Positions 7,748 to 16,200 of a DNA stretch of 24,810 nt are shown here, piece by piece. The notes beneath the pieces are model-generated. The model was not told the DNA's origin and did not search any database. It saw only the letters and a program-made list of their open reading frames with translations. The DNA is from Flavobacteriales bacterium (GTDB taxonomy: Bacteria; Bacteroidota; Bacteroidia; Flavobacteriales; Crocinitomicaceae): positions 1 to 24,810 of the forward strand of contig CANCEQ010000017.1 of assembly GCA_947375085.1 (NCBI GenBank), written 5' to 3'. A program made the position numbers and the translations under genes. The number at the start of each line of letters is the position of its first letter. Positions within the stretch are counted from its first letter, which is position 1.

Positions 7748-9868
7748 ATGACATCCATTTCATTTATTCAATCACAAACTTCTATATCAGAAAAATCAAT
7801 AAAAAACACTTTAGAATTACTTTCTGATGGAGCTACAGTTCCTTTTATTTCAAGATATAGAAAAGAAATGACGGGAGGATTGGATGAACTTCAGATTGCT
7901 GAAATACGTGATTTTTCAAAAAAGTTTGAAGAAATTTGTTTACGACAAAAAACAATACTTTCTTCAATTGAAGAACAAGGTAAATTAACAAATGAATTAA
8001 AAGATAAAATTGAGAATTGTTATGATGCAACTATTCTCGAAGATTTGTACTTGCCATATAAACAAAAACGTCAAACCAAAGGAGATAAAGCTAAAAAACT
8101 TGGTTTGGAGCCATTAGCAAAAATGATAATGTCCCAAAGAGGTGGAGATCCATATTCAATGGCTGATAAATTTGTTAAAGGAGAGGTAGAAGATGAGCAA
8201 ATGGCTATTTCAGGAGCAAAAGATATTATTTCAGAATGGATAAATGAAAATTCTGTAGCAAGAGCAAGAGTTAGAACTTTGTTTCAAAGAAAGTCAACTC
8301 TTACTACAAAAGTAATGAAAGGGAAATCAGAAGAAGGTGAAAAATACAGAGATTATTTTGATTTTTCAGAACCACTTTATAAAACAGCCTCTCATCGATT
8401 TTTAGCTTTGTTTCGTGCTGAAAGAGAAGGTGTATTGTCTCTAAAAGTTCAGCCTTCTAAAGATGAAGCAATTGAAGGTTTGGAACGCTTTTTTGTAAAA
8501 GGAAATGATGGGTGTGCTGAAATAGTAGCAGAAGCATGTAAAGAATCGTATACGCGATTGATCTGTCCTTCTTTGGAGAATGAAATAATCAATGAAGCAA
8601 AAGAAAAAGCGGATAAAGAATCAATTAAAATATTTTCAACGAATTTACGTCAATTATTATTAGCACCACCATTGGGGGCTAAACGTATATTAGCAATCGA
8701 TCCCGGTTTTAAATCAGGCTGTAAAGTAGTTTGTTTAGATGAATCGGGAGAACTTTTAACGAATGTCAATATTTATCCTCACGCCCCTCAAAAAGAAACA
8801 GAAAAAGCAATGTCTAAGTTGTTTCAATTGGTTCAGGCTTACAAGATTGATGCAATTGCAATAGGAGATGGAACCGCTGGAAGGGAGACGGAAGCATTGA
8901 TCAAAAAAGTACATTTTGACCGTGATTTAGAAGTGTATGTTGTGAATGAAGATGGAGCTTCTATTTATTCTGCTAGTTCAATAGCTAGAAAAGAATTCCC
9001 TGATTTTGATGTTACTGTAAGAGGTTCTGTTTCAATTGGTCGTCGATTAATGGATCCTTTGGCTGAATTAGTTAAAATTGACCCTAAATCGGTTGGTGTT
9101 GGACAATATCAGCATGAAGTAAATCAAACCTTATTGAAAAATGCGTTGGATGATGTAGTTATTTCTTGTGTAAACACTGTTGGGGTTGATTTAAATACAG
9201 CATCACCTTATTTACTAAGTTATGTTTCAGGGCTAGGACTTTCATTAGCAGAAAATATCGTAGCTTATAGAAGCGAAAATGGAGGTATTAAATCAAGAGA
9301 TGAACTGAAAAAAGTAAAAAGATTAGGTGATAAAGCCTATGAACAAGCTGCCGGTTTTTTACGTGTGAGAGATGCTGTTAATCCATTGGATAATTCAGCC
9401 ATTCATCCTGAAAATTACAAGACTGTGGAGAAAATGGCGAAACAGTTAAAAATGAAAGTTCCAGAATTAATTGGAAATGAAGTAATTCTAAAAGACCTTA
9501 AGAAAGCAGATTTCCCAGATGTGGATGGTTTTACGTTTGAAGATATTATCAAAGAGCTTAAAAAACCAGGAAGAGATCCGCGAAAAAAAGCAAAAGTATT
9601 AGAGTTTGATCATCGTATTAAATCGATTGAAGATTTACAAACAGGAATGATTTTAACTGGTATCGTTACGAATGTAACCGCTTTTGGTGCATTTGTAAAT
9701 ATTGGAATTAAAGAGAACGGATTAATTCATAAATCAAACCTTTCTGATGGTTATGTTTCTGATCCGTCTCAATTTATTTCTTTACATGAACATGTTGAAG
9801 TTCAGGTTGTTGAAGTTGATGCTCCAAGAAAGAGGGTGGGGTTGAAGCGAGTGAATTGTGCGAAATAA
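7748..9868 (+). CDS. tex: Tex family RNA-binding transcription accessory protein
   Basis: Tex is a conserved cytoplasmic nucleic-acid-binding protein linked to transcription. At 706 aa this copy is at the short end of the family. Domains in order are: a helical Tex N-terminal region (about 1-300) with the conserved GATVPFISRYRKEMTGGLDE near 28-47; a YqgF/RuvX-like RNase H fold starting at LAIDPGFKSG (about 314-440); a helix-hairpin-helix region (VGVDLNTASPYLLSYVSGLG, about 479-498, to about 560); and a C-terminal S1 domain (GMILTGIVTNVTAFGAFV onward, about 635-703). The protein ends RKRVGLKRVN plus three residues. A synonymous near-copy of that tail occurs 2.4 kb downstream at 12207-12236. 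The start fits the family N-terminus. It is divergent from the PKD gene. Confidence 0.95.
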   Translation: MTSISFIQSQTSISEKSIKNTLELLSDGATVPFISRYRKEMTGGLDELQIAEIRDFSKKFEEICLRQKTILSSIEEQGKLTNELKDKIENCYDATILEDLYLPYKQKRQTKGDKAKKLGLEPLAKMIMSQRGGDPYSMADKFVKGEVEDEQMAISGAKDIISEWINENSVARARVRTLFQRKSTLTTKVMKGKSEEGEKYRDYFDFSEPLYKTASHRFLALFRAEREGVLSLKVQPSKDEAIEGLERFFVKGNDGCAEIVAEACKESYTRLICPSLENEIINEAKEKADKESIKIFSTNLRQLLLAPPLGAKRILAIDPGFKSGCKVVCLDESGELLTNVNIYPHAPQKETEKAMSKLFQLVQAYKIDAIAIGDGTAGRETEALIKKVHFDRDLEVYVVNEDGASIYSASSIARKEFPDFDVTVRGSVSIGRRLMDPLAELVKIDPKSVGVGQYQHEVNQTLLKNALDDVVISCVNTVGVDLNTASPYLLSYVSGLGLSLAENIVAYRSENGGIKSRDELKKVKRLGDKAYEQAAGFLRVRDAVNPLDNSAIHPENYKTVEKMAKQLKMKVPELIGNEVILKDLKKADFPDVDGFTFEDIIKELKKPGRDPRKKAKVLEFDHRIKSIEDLQTGMILTGIVTNVTAFGAFVNIGIKENGLIHKSNLSDGYVSDPSQFISLHEHVEVQVVEVDAPRKRVGLKRVNCAK

Positions 9869-9889
9869 AAATGAATTTCACCCCATAGA

Positions 9890-9919
9890 TTGCTGAATTA
9901 ATTAAAAGGAGTAGTTTTA
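9890..9919 (+). promoter_or_regulatory. Candidate promoter for the 566-aa exported protein gene
   Basis: TTG at 9890-9892 and TAGTTTTA at 9912-9919 are separated by 19 nt. They match the Bacteroidota -33/-7 layout (TTG, ~19-21 nt, TAnnTTTG) at all but the last base. Transcription would start near 9925, leaving a leader of about 20 nt. The region also folds as an imperfect hairpin: TTAATTAA at 9898-9905 and 9928-9935, with inner stem GAGTA/TACTC at 9909-9922. That hairpin could instead be a weak tex terminator. Confidence 0.42.
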
Positions 9920-9945
9920 CTCAACTATTAATTAAATAAACTAAA

Positions 9946-11646
9946 ATGAAAAAAATCATAAGTAACTACCTAAATTTAATATTAATCTCTGTATTAATTA
10001 TTCAAACCAATACTGTTTTCTCTCAAAAATTAGAGTTAAAATGGTCTGAGAAAATCCTATCAGATAACAAAAAAGACGGTTTTTTTAACAATATAATTAA
10101 TTCAGACGATAAGAATATATATGTATTACAATCCGATTATAATTCAATTTATGGTAATAAGTTACGCAAATTATTAATTGTTGCTTATGATAAATTTACT
10201 TTAGTAAAAACAGGTGATATTCATCTAAAAGGATTTAAAGATAATGAAGAGAATAGGGAGCTGTATAAAAAGCTAAAATTTGGAAAAGTTATCGTATTAA
10301 ATAATGCAATTTTTGTCTTTTGGAGTTCATTGTCAAATAGAGAGCAGAAAGAAGAGTTGTATTGCGAAACATTTTCAAGTAATTTAAAAAGAATTTCTAA
10401 ATTAATAAAAGTCTGTACAGCTGTATTTCCTAAAGAAAATTATTTTTCAAATTATTCAACAAATCTAATGATTTTATCAAATAACTTAATTAAGAATGAA
10501 TTGGTTATTGGTTATGATATTGCCTCAAAAGAGCAGAATGTAGTATTTAATTATTTCAAAATCAATTCTTCTTTAGAGAAAATAGCTTCAGGTAAAGTTG
10601 TGTTACCAACTAATTATTTTGGAACAAGTGATAAAATTAATTTAGAAGAAGATGGTAATTTAACTTTAAAAACTACCGAGAATATTGATTATTCGGGTAA
10701 AAAGAAATCTTTCGATGTTTTATCTTCTATTAATGTAAATACAGGAGGGATTTCTTCTTTTTATTTAAAAAAAGAAGGTGTACAAATTGTTGATTATAAA
10801 TATGTTATAAAAGATGAAAAATTGAAAGTTTATGGTTTTTATTCTGATTTAAATAAAGATGCAAAGGGAAATGAAATTCACGGATTTTTTTATGTTATTA
10901 ATAATACAAACGATTTGAATGAAAATGAAATTCAATTAGCAAGTTTCAGTAAAAAAGAATTAGCCCAACTATTTGTAAATGATTTAGGAGATAAAAATGA
11001 TTCAGGGACATTGATTGATTACCGTATAGAAAAAATGTTTGCAGTTGAAGATGAAAACGTGGTGTTATTTTGTTCTAAAATGTATAATTATGAAGTAGCA
11101 ACCGGAGTGAACTCAAATGGAAACACAACTTATGCTAGATATTGTAAAAAAAGTAATGTTACTGCTTTTAAATTAAATACTGAGGGTGAAATAGTATGGG
11201 CAAATAATTTGGATAGGGTGTATGTTTATTCAAAACACGATATTTATGATTTGAATGTGATTTGTAAAAATAATTTGTTTTATGTTACTTATGGCTCTGA
11301 ATTTACCGATTTTGAGAATGTTAATAGCTATAAAGAAGTGATGAAGACTTTAAAAAATAAAGACCAAGGAGGTAATTTTGAATATGCGATTTTTAATAAC
11401 GAAGATGGTAGATTTGAAAAACAACTTATTAAAATTAATGATAATAATTCAAAAGAAATAAAGAAAATTTCAGCTGTTAGGATTTGTGAATATAATGATG
11501 AATATATTATACATGATGAAAAAACTACTTTAAAAATTGGGAAGTCGATTCCATTTTTTTTAACAGCTGTACTAGCATGGGTTCCTATACATTATGGTAG
11601 TTTTCATAAAGAAACTTTATCGATTGGAGTATTAAAGCCACAATAA
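9946..11646 (+). CDS. Exported protein of unknown function (566 aa)
   Basis: I do not recognise the family. A signal peptide is clear: a Lys-rich start, hydrophobic core (LNLILISVLIIQTNTVFS), and likely cleavage before QKLELKW. The rest is beta-strand-like, rich in Lys, Asn, Asp and Tyr, with repeated strand-turn patterns (KNIYVLQSDYNS, ENVVLFCSKMYNYE, NNLFYVTYGSE). These could fit a beta-propeller-like or other all-beta fold; this is inference. A hydrophobic stretch, IPFFLTAVLAWVPIHYG, lies near the C-terminus (about 535-551). No T9SS tail and no lipobox are present, so it is probably periplasmic or associated with the outer membrane. It is followed by a strong hairpin terminator, and lies between the two copies of the Tex tail sequence. 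Confidence 0.8.
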   Translation: MKKIISNYLNLILISVLIIQTNTVFSQKLELKWSEKILSDNKKDGFFNNIINSDDKNIYVLQSDYNSIYGNKLRKLLIVAYDKFTLVKTGDIHLKGFKDNEENRELYKKLKFGKVIVLNNAIFVFWSSLSNREQKEELYCETFSSNLKRISKLIKVCTAVFPKENYFSNYSTNLMILSNNLIKNELVIGYDIASKEQNVVFNYFKINSSLEKIASGKVVLPTNYFGTSDKINLEEDGNLTLKTTENIDYSGKKKSFDVLSSINVNTGGISSFYLKKEGVQIVDYKYVIKDEKLKVYGFYSDLNKDAKGNEIHGFFYVINNTNDLNENEIQLASFSKKELAQLFVNDLGDKNDSGTLIDYRIEKMFAVEDENVVLFCSKMYNYEVATGVNSNGNTTYARYCKKSNVTAFKLNTEGEIVWANNLDRVYVYSKHDIYDLNVICKNNLFYVTYGSEFTDFENVNSYKEVMKTLKNKDQGGNFEYAIFNNEDGRFEKQLIKINDNNSKEIKKISAVRICEYNDEYIIHDEKTTLKIGKSIPFFLTAVLAWVPIHYGSFHKETLSIGVLKPQ

Positions 11647-11666
11647 ATTTTACATAAAAACAATTT

Positions 11667-11720
11667 ATTACCTAAACAATGTATTCTATAATTATAACAT
11701 TGTTTAGGTAATTTTGTTTA
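11667..11720 (+). terminator. Strong hairpin terminator after the 566-aa protein gene
   Basis: A perfect 16-bp stem (attacctaaacaatgt at 11667-11682, pairing with 11697-11712) encloses a 14-nt loop and is followed by the T-rich tttgttta. It starts 20 nt after the stop codon, the right place for an intrinsic terminator. The long perfect stem, longer than most, could alternatively be a remnant of a mobile element end. Confidence 0.75.
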
Positions 11721-11736
11721 GGCTGATTTATTTGGT

Positions 11737-12210
11737 TTTGTAGTGTAAATTAAAGAAATTTTCTATAGTAAATTCTTTTTGAATTTTAAGATCAAATCAT
11801 ATGTAAATTACTCCTAAAAGAAGTTATCATATCACAACGAATTCTCATCATCGATTTAGAAAGCATAATATTCTAATAGAAAATGTTCAAATTGTTGAAC
11901 CAGAGTGGGTTTGGGTGTCAGATGTAACTTATATTGGAAATAGAAAAAATCCGATGTATTAGTTACAGAGACCTTTCCTAAAATGGTTGTTAGGTATATG
12001 ACGGTTCGAATTTACTCAATATTGATGTAGCTTTAAGAGTATTAAAAATGGCAACAAAATCGAGAGTTTATAAATAAAATATCTTAATTAATCATTGAGA
12101 TAGAAGATTCCAATATTGTAGTAATGAATACAAAACTTTTTTGAGTAAAAGCAAAATTAGATGTAGCATGACACAGACTTATGACCCATATGCCAATGCT
12201 GTTGCTAGAA
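11737..12210 (+). pseudogene. Decayed IS3-family (IS150-like group) transposase OrfB remnant
   Basis: Three reading frames on the plus strand together spell an IS3-type transposase core. Positions 11786-11959 read LRSNHM, a stop, ITPKRSYHITTNSHHRFRKH, and then VWVSDVTYIGNRKNPMY, which carries the first DDE Asp (codon 11921-11923). A one-base deletion at 11960 shifts the frame to LVTETFPKMVV, where the family has LVTD. From 12021 a third frame reads IDVALRVLKMATKSRVYK, a stop, then NH-stop-DRRFQYCSNEY (family HHSDRGxQYCSN). It ends SMTQTYDPYANAVA, where the family continues with the catalytic Glu (AER); here it is Arg. Stops, shifts and lost catalytic residues make it inactive. OrfA and most of the OrfB N-terminus are missing, except perhaps a trace (DLFGF) near 11723. 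No terminal inverted repeats were identified. Confidence 0.85.
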
Positions 12211-12242
12211 AACGAGTAGGATTGAAGCGAGTGAATGGTTAA
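12201..12242 (+). repeat. Fragment matching the 3' end of tex (direct repeat of about 9821-9859)
   Basis: Positions 12207-12236 encode RKRVGLKRVN, identical to the ten residues encoded by the tex tail at 9827-9856. All base differences between the two are synonymous: AAG/AAA, AGG/CGA, GTG/GTA and GGG/GGA. The last 15 bases, ttgaagcgagtgaat, are identical. Over 39 aligned bases 30 match. The fragment is in frame with the end of the decayed transposase and ends in its own TAA, which overlaps the stop codon of the convergent PorP gene. Confidence 0.7.
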
Positions 12243-13264
12243 TTTATTTTTTTATTGTTCTGATAGAGATTCAATATTTTCTTAGGCTTATAGAATTTAT
12301 AACTCAAAGACAATTCAATTCCTCCGTGATAATTACTAGCTAAATTTAATCTTGAAATATTTAAATCATAGCTGATGCCTACTGAATACGATTTTTTATG
12401 TTCATAGGCAAGATAAATAATAGCTGCATCATTTACACGATAAAAAAAGCCAATTAAAGAAAATGAACTTGAATTTACTCCTGTATATTTAGAATCAAGT
12501 CCATAACTTTGTTTTATTTGAAATCCAATATTTGTTTGTAAAGTTGCTCCTTGTTTCCAAATTGCAAAGGATGGTATATAAGTTGTTCTATGATAAGAGC
12601 CTAATTTAATTTCTGTTTCAAAATGAGCTGTATATTTTACAAAAAGTCGATCCTTAAAATTTATTAGACTTTGGTTGGCTCTATTTAAATGTGATATAGC
12701 TATACCACTTTTAAATTTTAGGTTATCTGTAGCCGAAGATTTCCAAAATAGCCCAGAAGATATATCAAAATAATTAATTGAATTTGGAATTGTAAGTTCC
12801 TTTGATGGCAGATTTTGATCAAATGTTTTACCGTTGTATTGTGCATCCCAAGATAGTTCATGATTTGCTTTATGTTGCGTCCAACCAGGTTGAATACCTA
12901 TACTTAATTCATTTCGATCATCTAAATCAATTTTAGAAGCGATTGAAAAATTAAATTGAGTTGTTGTCATTTTTGAATCACCACTTTGATCATTATATAA
13001 ATTGATTCCACCGGAGACATATTTTTGATAAATCGGAAATTCTAATGAACTTGAAAATGTTGAGTAAGCATTTTCAGAAATAGTATACCATTGATTTCGA
13101 TAGCTATTAATAAATCGACAATCTCCAATATAATTACCTGTTAATGCAGGGTTTAATAGCATTGGATTGTTGAAGTATTGAGTAAAATGAATATCCTGAC
13201 TGAATGAAAAATTCAAAGTAAAAAGACTAATCAAGTAAAAGAATAAAAAGGGTATTGATTTCAT
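12239..13264 (-). CDS. PorP/SprF family type IX secretion system outer-membrane protein
   Basis: The 341-aa protein has a signal peptide (about 1-22, ending SFSQ). It continues with the diagnostic PorP/SprF start DIHFTQYFNNPMLLNPALTG, then RNQW at about 54-57. The rest is amphipathic beta-strands consistent with an outer-membrane barrel (e.g. YVSGGINLYNDQSGD, LSIGIQPGWTQHK). Known members, such as F. johnsoniae SprF, are needed for export or surface attachment of a partner with a type B C-terminal domain. The partner here is almost certainly the 1833-aa protein encoded immediately upstream; the start codon lies 1 nt after that gene's stop, so translation is likely coupled. It is the last gene of the three-gene operon and converges on the transposase remnant. 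Confidence 0.93.
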   Translation of the reverse strand: MKSIPFLFFYLISLFTLNFSFSQDIHFTQYFNNPMLLNPALTGNYIGDCRFINSYRNQWYTISENAYSTFSSSLEFPIYQKYVSGGINLYNDQSGDSKMTTTQFNFSIASKIDLDDRNELSIGIQPGWTQHKANHELSWDAQYNGKTFDQNLPSKELTIPNSINYFDISSGLFWKSSATDNLKFKSGIAISHLNRANQSLINFKDRLFVKYTAHFETEIKLGSYHRTTYIPSFAIWKQGATLQTNIGFQIKQSYGLDSKYTGVNSSSFSLIGFFYRVNDAAIIYLAYEHKKSYSVGISYDLNISRLNLASNYHGGIELSLSYKFYKPKKILNLYQNNKKIN

Positions 13265-13265
13265 A

Positions 13266-16200
13266 TTATTTGATTAAAGAGATATTACCTTTTTTTTCAA
13301 TTTTTGATCCATCATATGAATTCGTCGCACTTAAATAATAGAAAAAAACTGCATTATTGAGTTCCTTTCCATTGAATTTTCCGTCCCAACCAATTGTAAC
13401 ATCATCTGTTTCAAATACTTTTTGTCCCCATCTATCGTAAATATACAGTCTCACTCCTTCTGAACAATTTCCTCTAATATATAAGATATCGTTTATTCCA
13501 TCTTTATTTGGAGAAAAACCAGATGGTACATTTACATCACAAATACAACCGATTTTTTTAATTAAAACAGAGTCTTGATATATCCCACATTCATTCGTGG
13601 CTGAAACTGAATAATTGCCTTCATCTAGTACATTAATTGTATTTAAAGTAGAACCGTCCTGCCAAACATAATTGTATTTTCCAAATGGTAATTCAAGTTC
13701 GTATTCAGTTTCTTTACATATGGATAATTTGTCACCTAAATCAATATATGGTTTTTCTATTAATGATACCGTGATGTGGTCGCTTGATTTACAATTGTTT
13801 AAATCCGTAACTATTACACTGTATGTACCATCTTTGGTAATCAATTGATTTAAATTGGTAGATCCGTTTTGCCAAAGAGTTATGTAATTTGGATTTTTAA
13901 CACTTAGCATAAGGGTATCATAATTACAAATTGAAGTGTCATTTCCTAATTCTAGTAATGGTAAATTGTGTAAATTACCAATTTGAATTGTATCAGTAAT
14001 TTGGGTACATTTATTTTCAGCTGTTAACCAATATTTACCTGGTGAATCTATGTATTTTGAATTTTTAGTTGATCCATCTTCCCAAGTATATTTATAATTT
14101 GAGTCGAAAAGTGAAGAAATTAATGCCGAATCGCCAATACAAAAAGTAAAATCACTACCTAAATCAACAGTTGGATTATTGATAATAGAAATTTGTATAG
14201 AATCAGAATAATTTCCACATATGTTAGTCGCTTTAATGGAGTATGTTCCTGCTGAATTTACATTTAAATTATTCCCAATTGTTCCATTTTTCCAAACGTA
14301 TGAACAGTTGGAACAACCAATTGATTTTAAGAAGATCGAATTTCCATTACAAATAGAAGTATCATTCCCTAACTCAATTGATGGAGGAGCTAGATAATTA
14401 ATTAAAATACTATCTGAATAAATACCACAAGCATTCGTTGCTTTTACAAAATATAAACCTGGAGCATTAGCGGTAATATATTGTGATGTACTATTATTTT
14501 GCCATAAATAAAGAGAATAAATATTTGATGGCCCGATTAAAATTGAGGATCCAACACAAAGTGTAGTGTCATTTCCTAGTTTTACTGGAGTCGGATATTG
14601 AACAACTAAATTAACACTGTCTTTTTTTGATCCGCAGATGTTTGTAACATTTACCCAATAAATTCCATTTGTATTAGCTGTAAATGTAGGATTTGTAGAA
14701 CCATTTTGCCAAAAATAAGTGGAGTAATTGGAGTTGAAAGCATTGAATGTTTTTTGTATTCCATTACAGATAGTGGTATCATTACCTAAATTTAAATCGC
14801 TTAATGTATTGTTTAACTGTATTTTACAGGTGTCAATCTGAGTGTTGCAATTGCCAATCGTTCTCACCCAGTAGGTTCCTGCAGTAGAAATATGTTTGAT
14901 AGAATCAGTGGTTCCATCATTCCATAAGTATGATTTATATCCACTTTTTGCATTTAGATTTATTGCTGTTCCTGAACAAATAGTAGTGTCTTTGAGTAAA
15001 GTTAAAGCTTTATCATTACTCAATTTAGTTATATAAATACTATCCTTAAAAACACAACCTGTCGAATTGTCTAATGCTGTTGTGGTAAACATAGTATTAG
15101 CAGAAGGTGTAGCAATTGGGTTGTAAATAATGGCATTGTCTAAAGTGTTAACAGGTGTCCAACTGAAATTAAGTTCGTTTATCGTGGTTCCATTGCAATA
15201 TTTGAAAAAGAGATTCGGTCTGTTATTTGTACTTAAACCTGTAATTGCATCGCAAACAGAATTACCAGAAGTGTAAAGCATCATAGGATTAGTAGTTGTT
15301 GAATAATATATACTAGAATTAACGGATGTATTTAAATTGTTGTAACAAATTTCAATTATAATATTTGAAACCCCATCCCAGTCGAAATTATGATCGAGGA
15401 CATGATAATTAATTCCGTTTGTAATTATTATGTTTTTAGTATTAAAAACAGTTTGTAAGTCTGTTTGAAATGAGGGATTATTAATTGTTGTTTGTGACGT
15501 ACAGCCCATTTTAATTGTAAAACTCTTATAAATATTATTACCCGAAATACTCGCTATATTAAAACCAATTTGTGTGATTAATTTAGCTCCATTTAAACCT
15601 AAAGCATTTAGTTCACTTTTAGTGTATAATAATTGAGTTTTAGAACTTTTATAAGCCCCTTTGTAAATAGTAATATTATCTGCAGCTGAATTTATATTAC
15701 TTGTGCCAATTTGAACTACACTTGTTAAACCAGAACAGGTACTTCCATTTACACCACATTCTTTTTGATAAAAACTAGACAGTTGAGCAGATTGCCCATT
15801 ACATAAGGTGTCCTTATTTGAAGAAATGCTAAATCTAGCTCTTCCAGGTATAACTATTTTGATTGAATCTTGAATTGAACATCCGTGTTCGGAAGTTATT
15901 GTCACATAGTATTTGGTAGTAGAAATTGGAGAAGCGATAGGTGATTGTAAAGAGCTATTGTTTAAATAATTGTTTGGTAACCATTGATAATGAAAATTTC
16001 CATTAATTGATGGGGTCGCTGAAATTAGAGTTCCTAAAGAATTACAATTAATAATACTATCTAATAAAGTAATTGTAAAAGGATCATCTACTGTGATTCG
16101 AACGCTATCATTATAAATGCAACCGCTAATTGGGTCGTTGGCAATTAAGTGATAAGTTGTAGAAGTTTGTGGAGCAGCAATTGGATTCGCTTGGGTTGCA

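Noticed and set aside
7845..8030. 61-codon minus-strand frame inside tex
   Set aside because: Hydrophobic low-complexity antisense reading of an AT-rich coding region; not gene-like.
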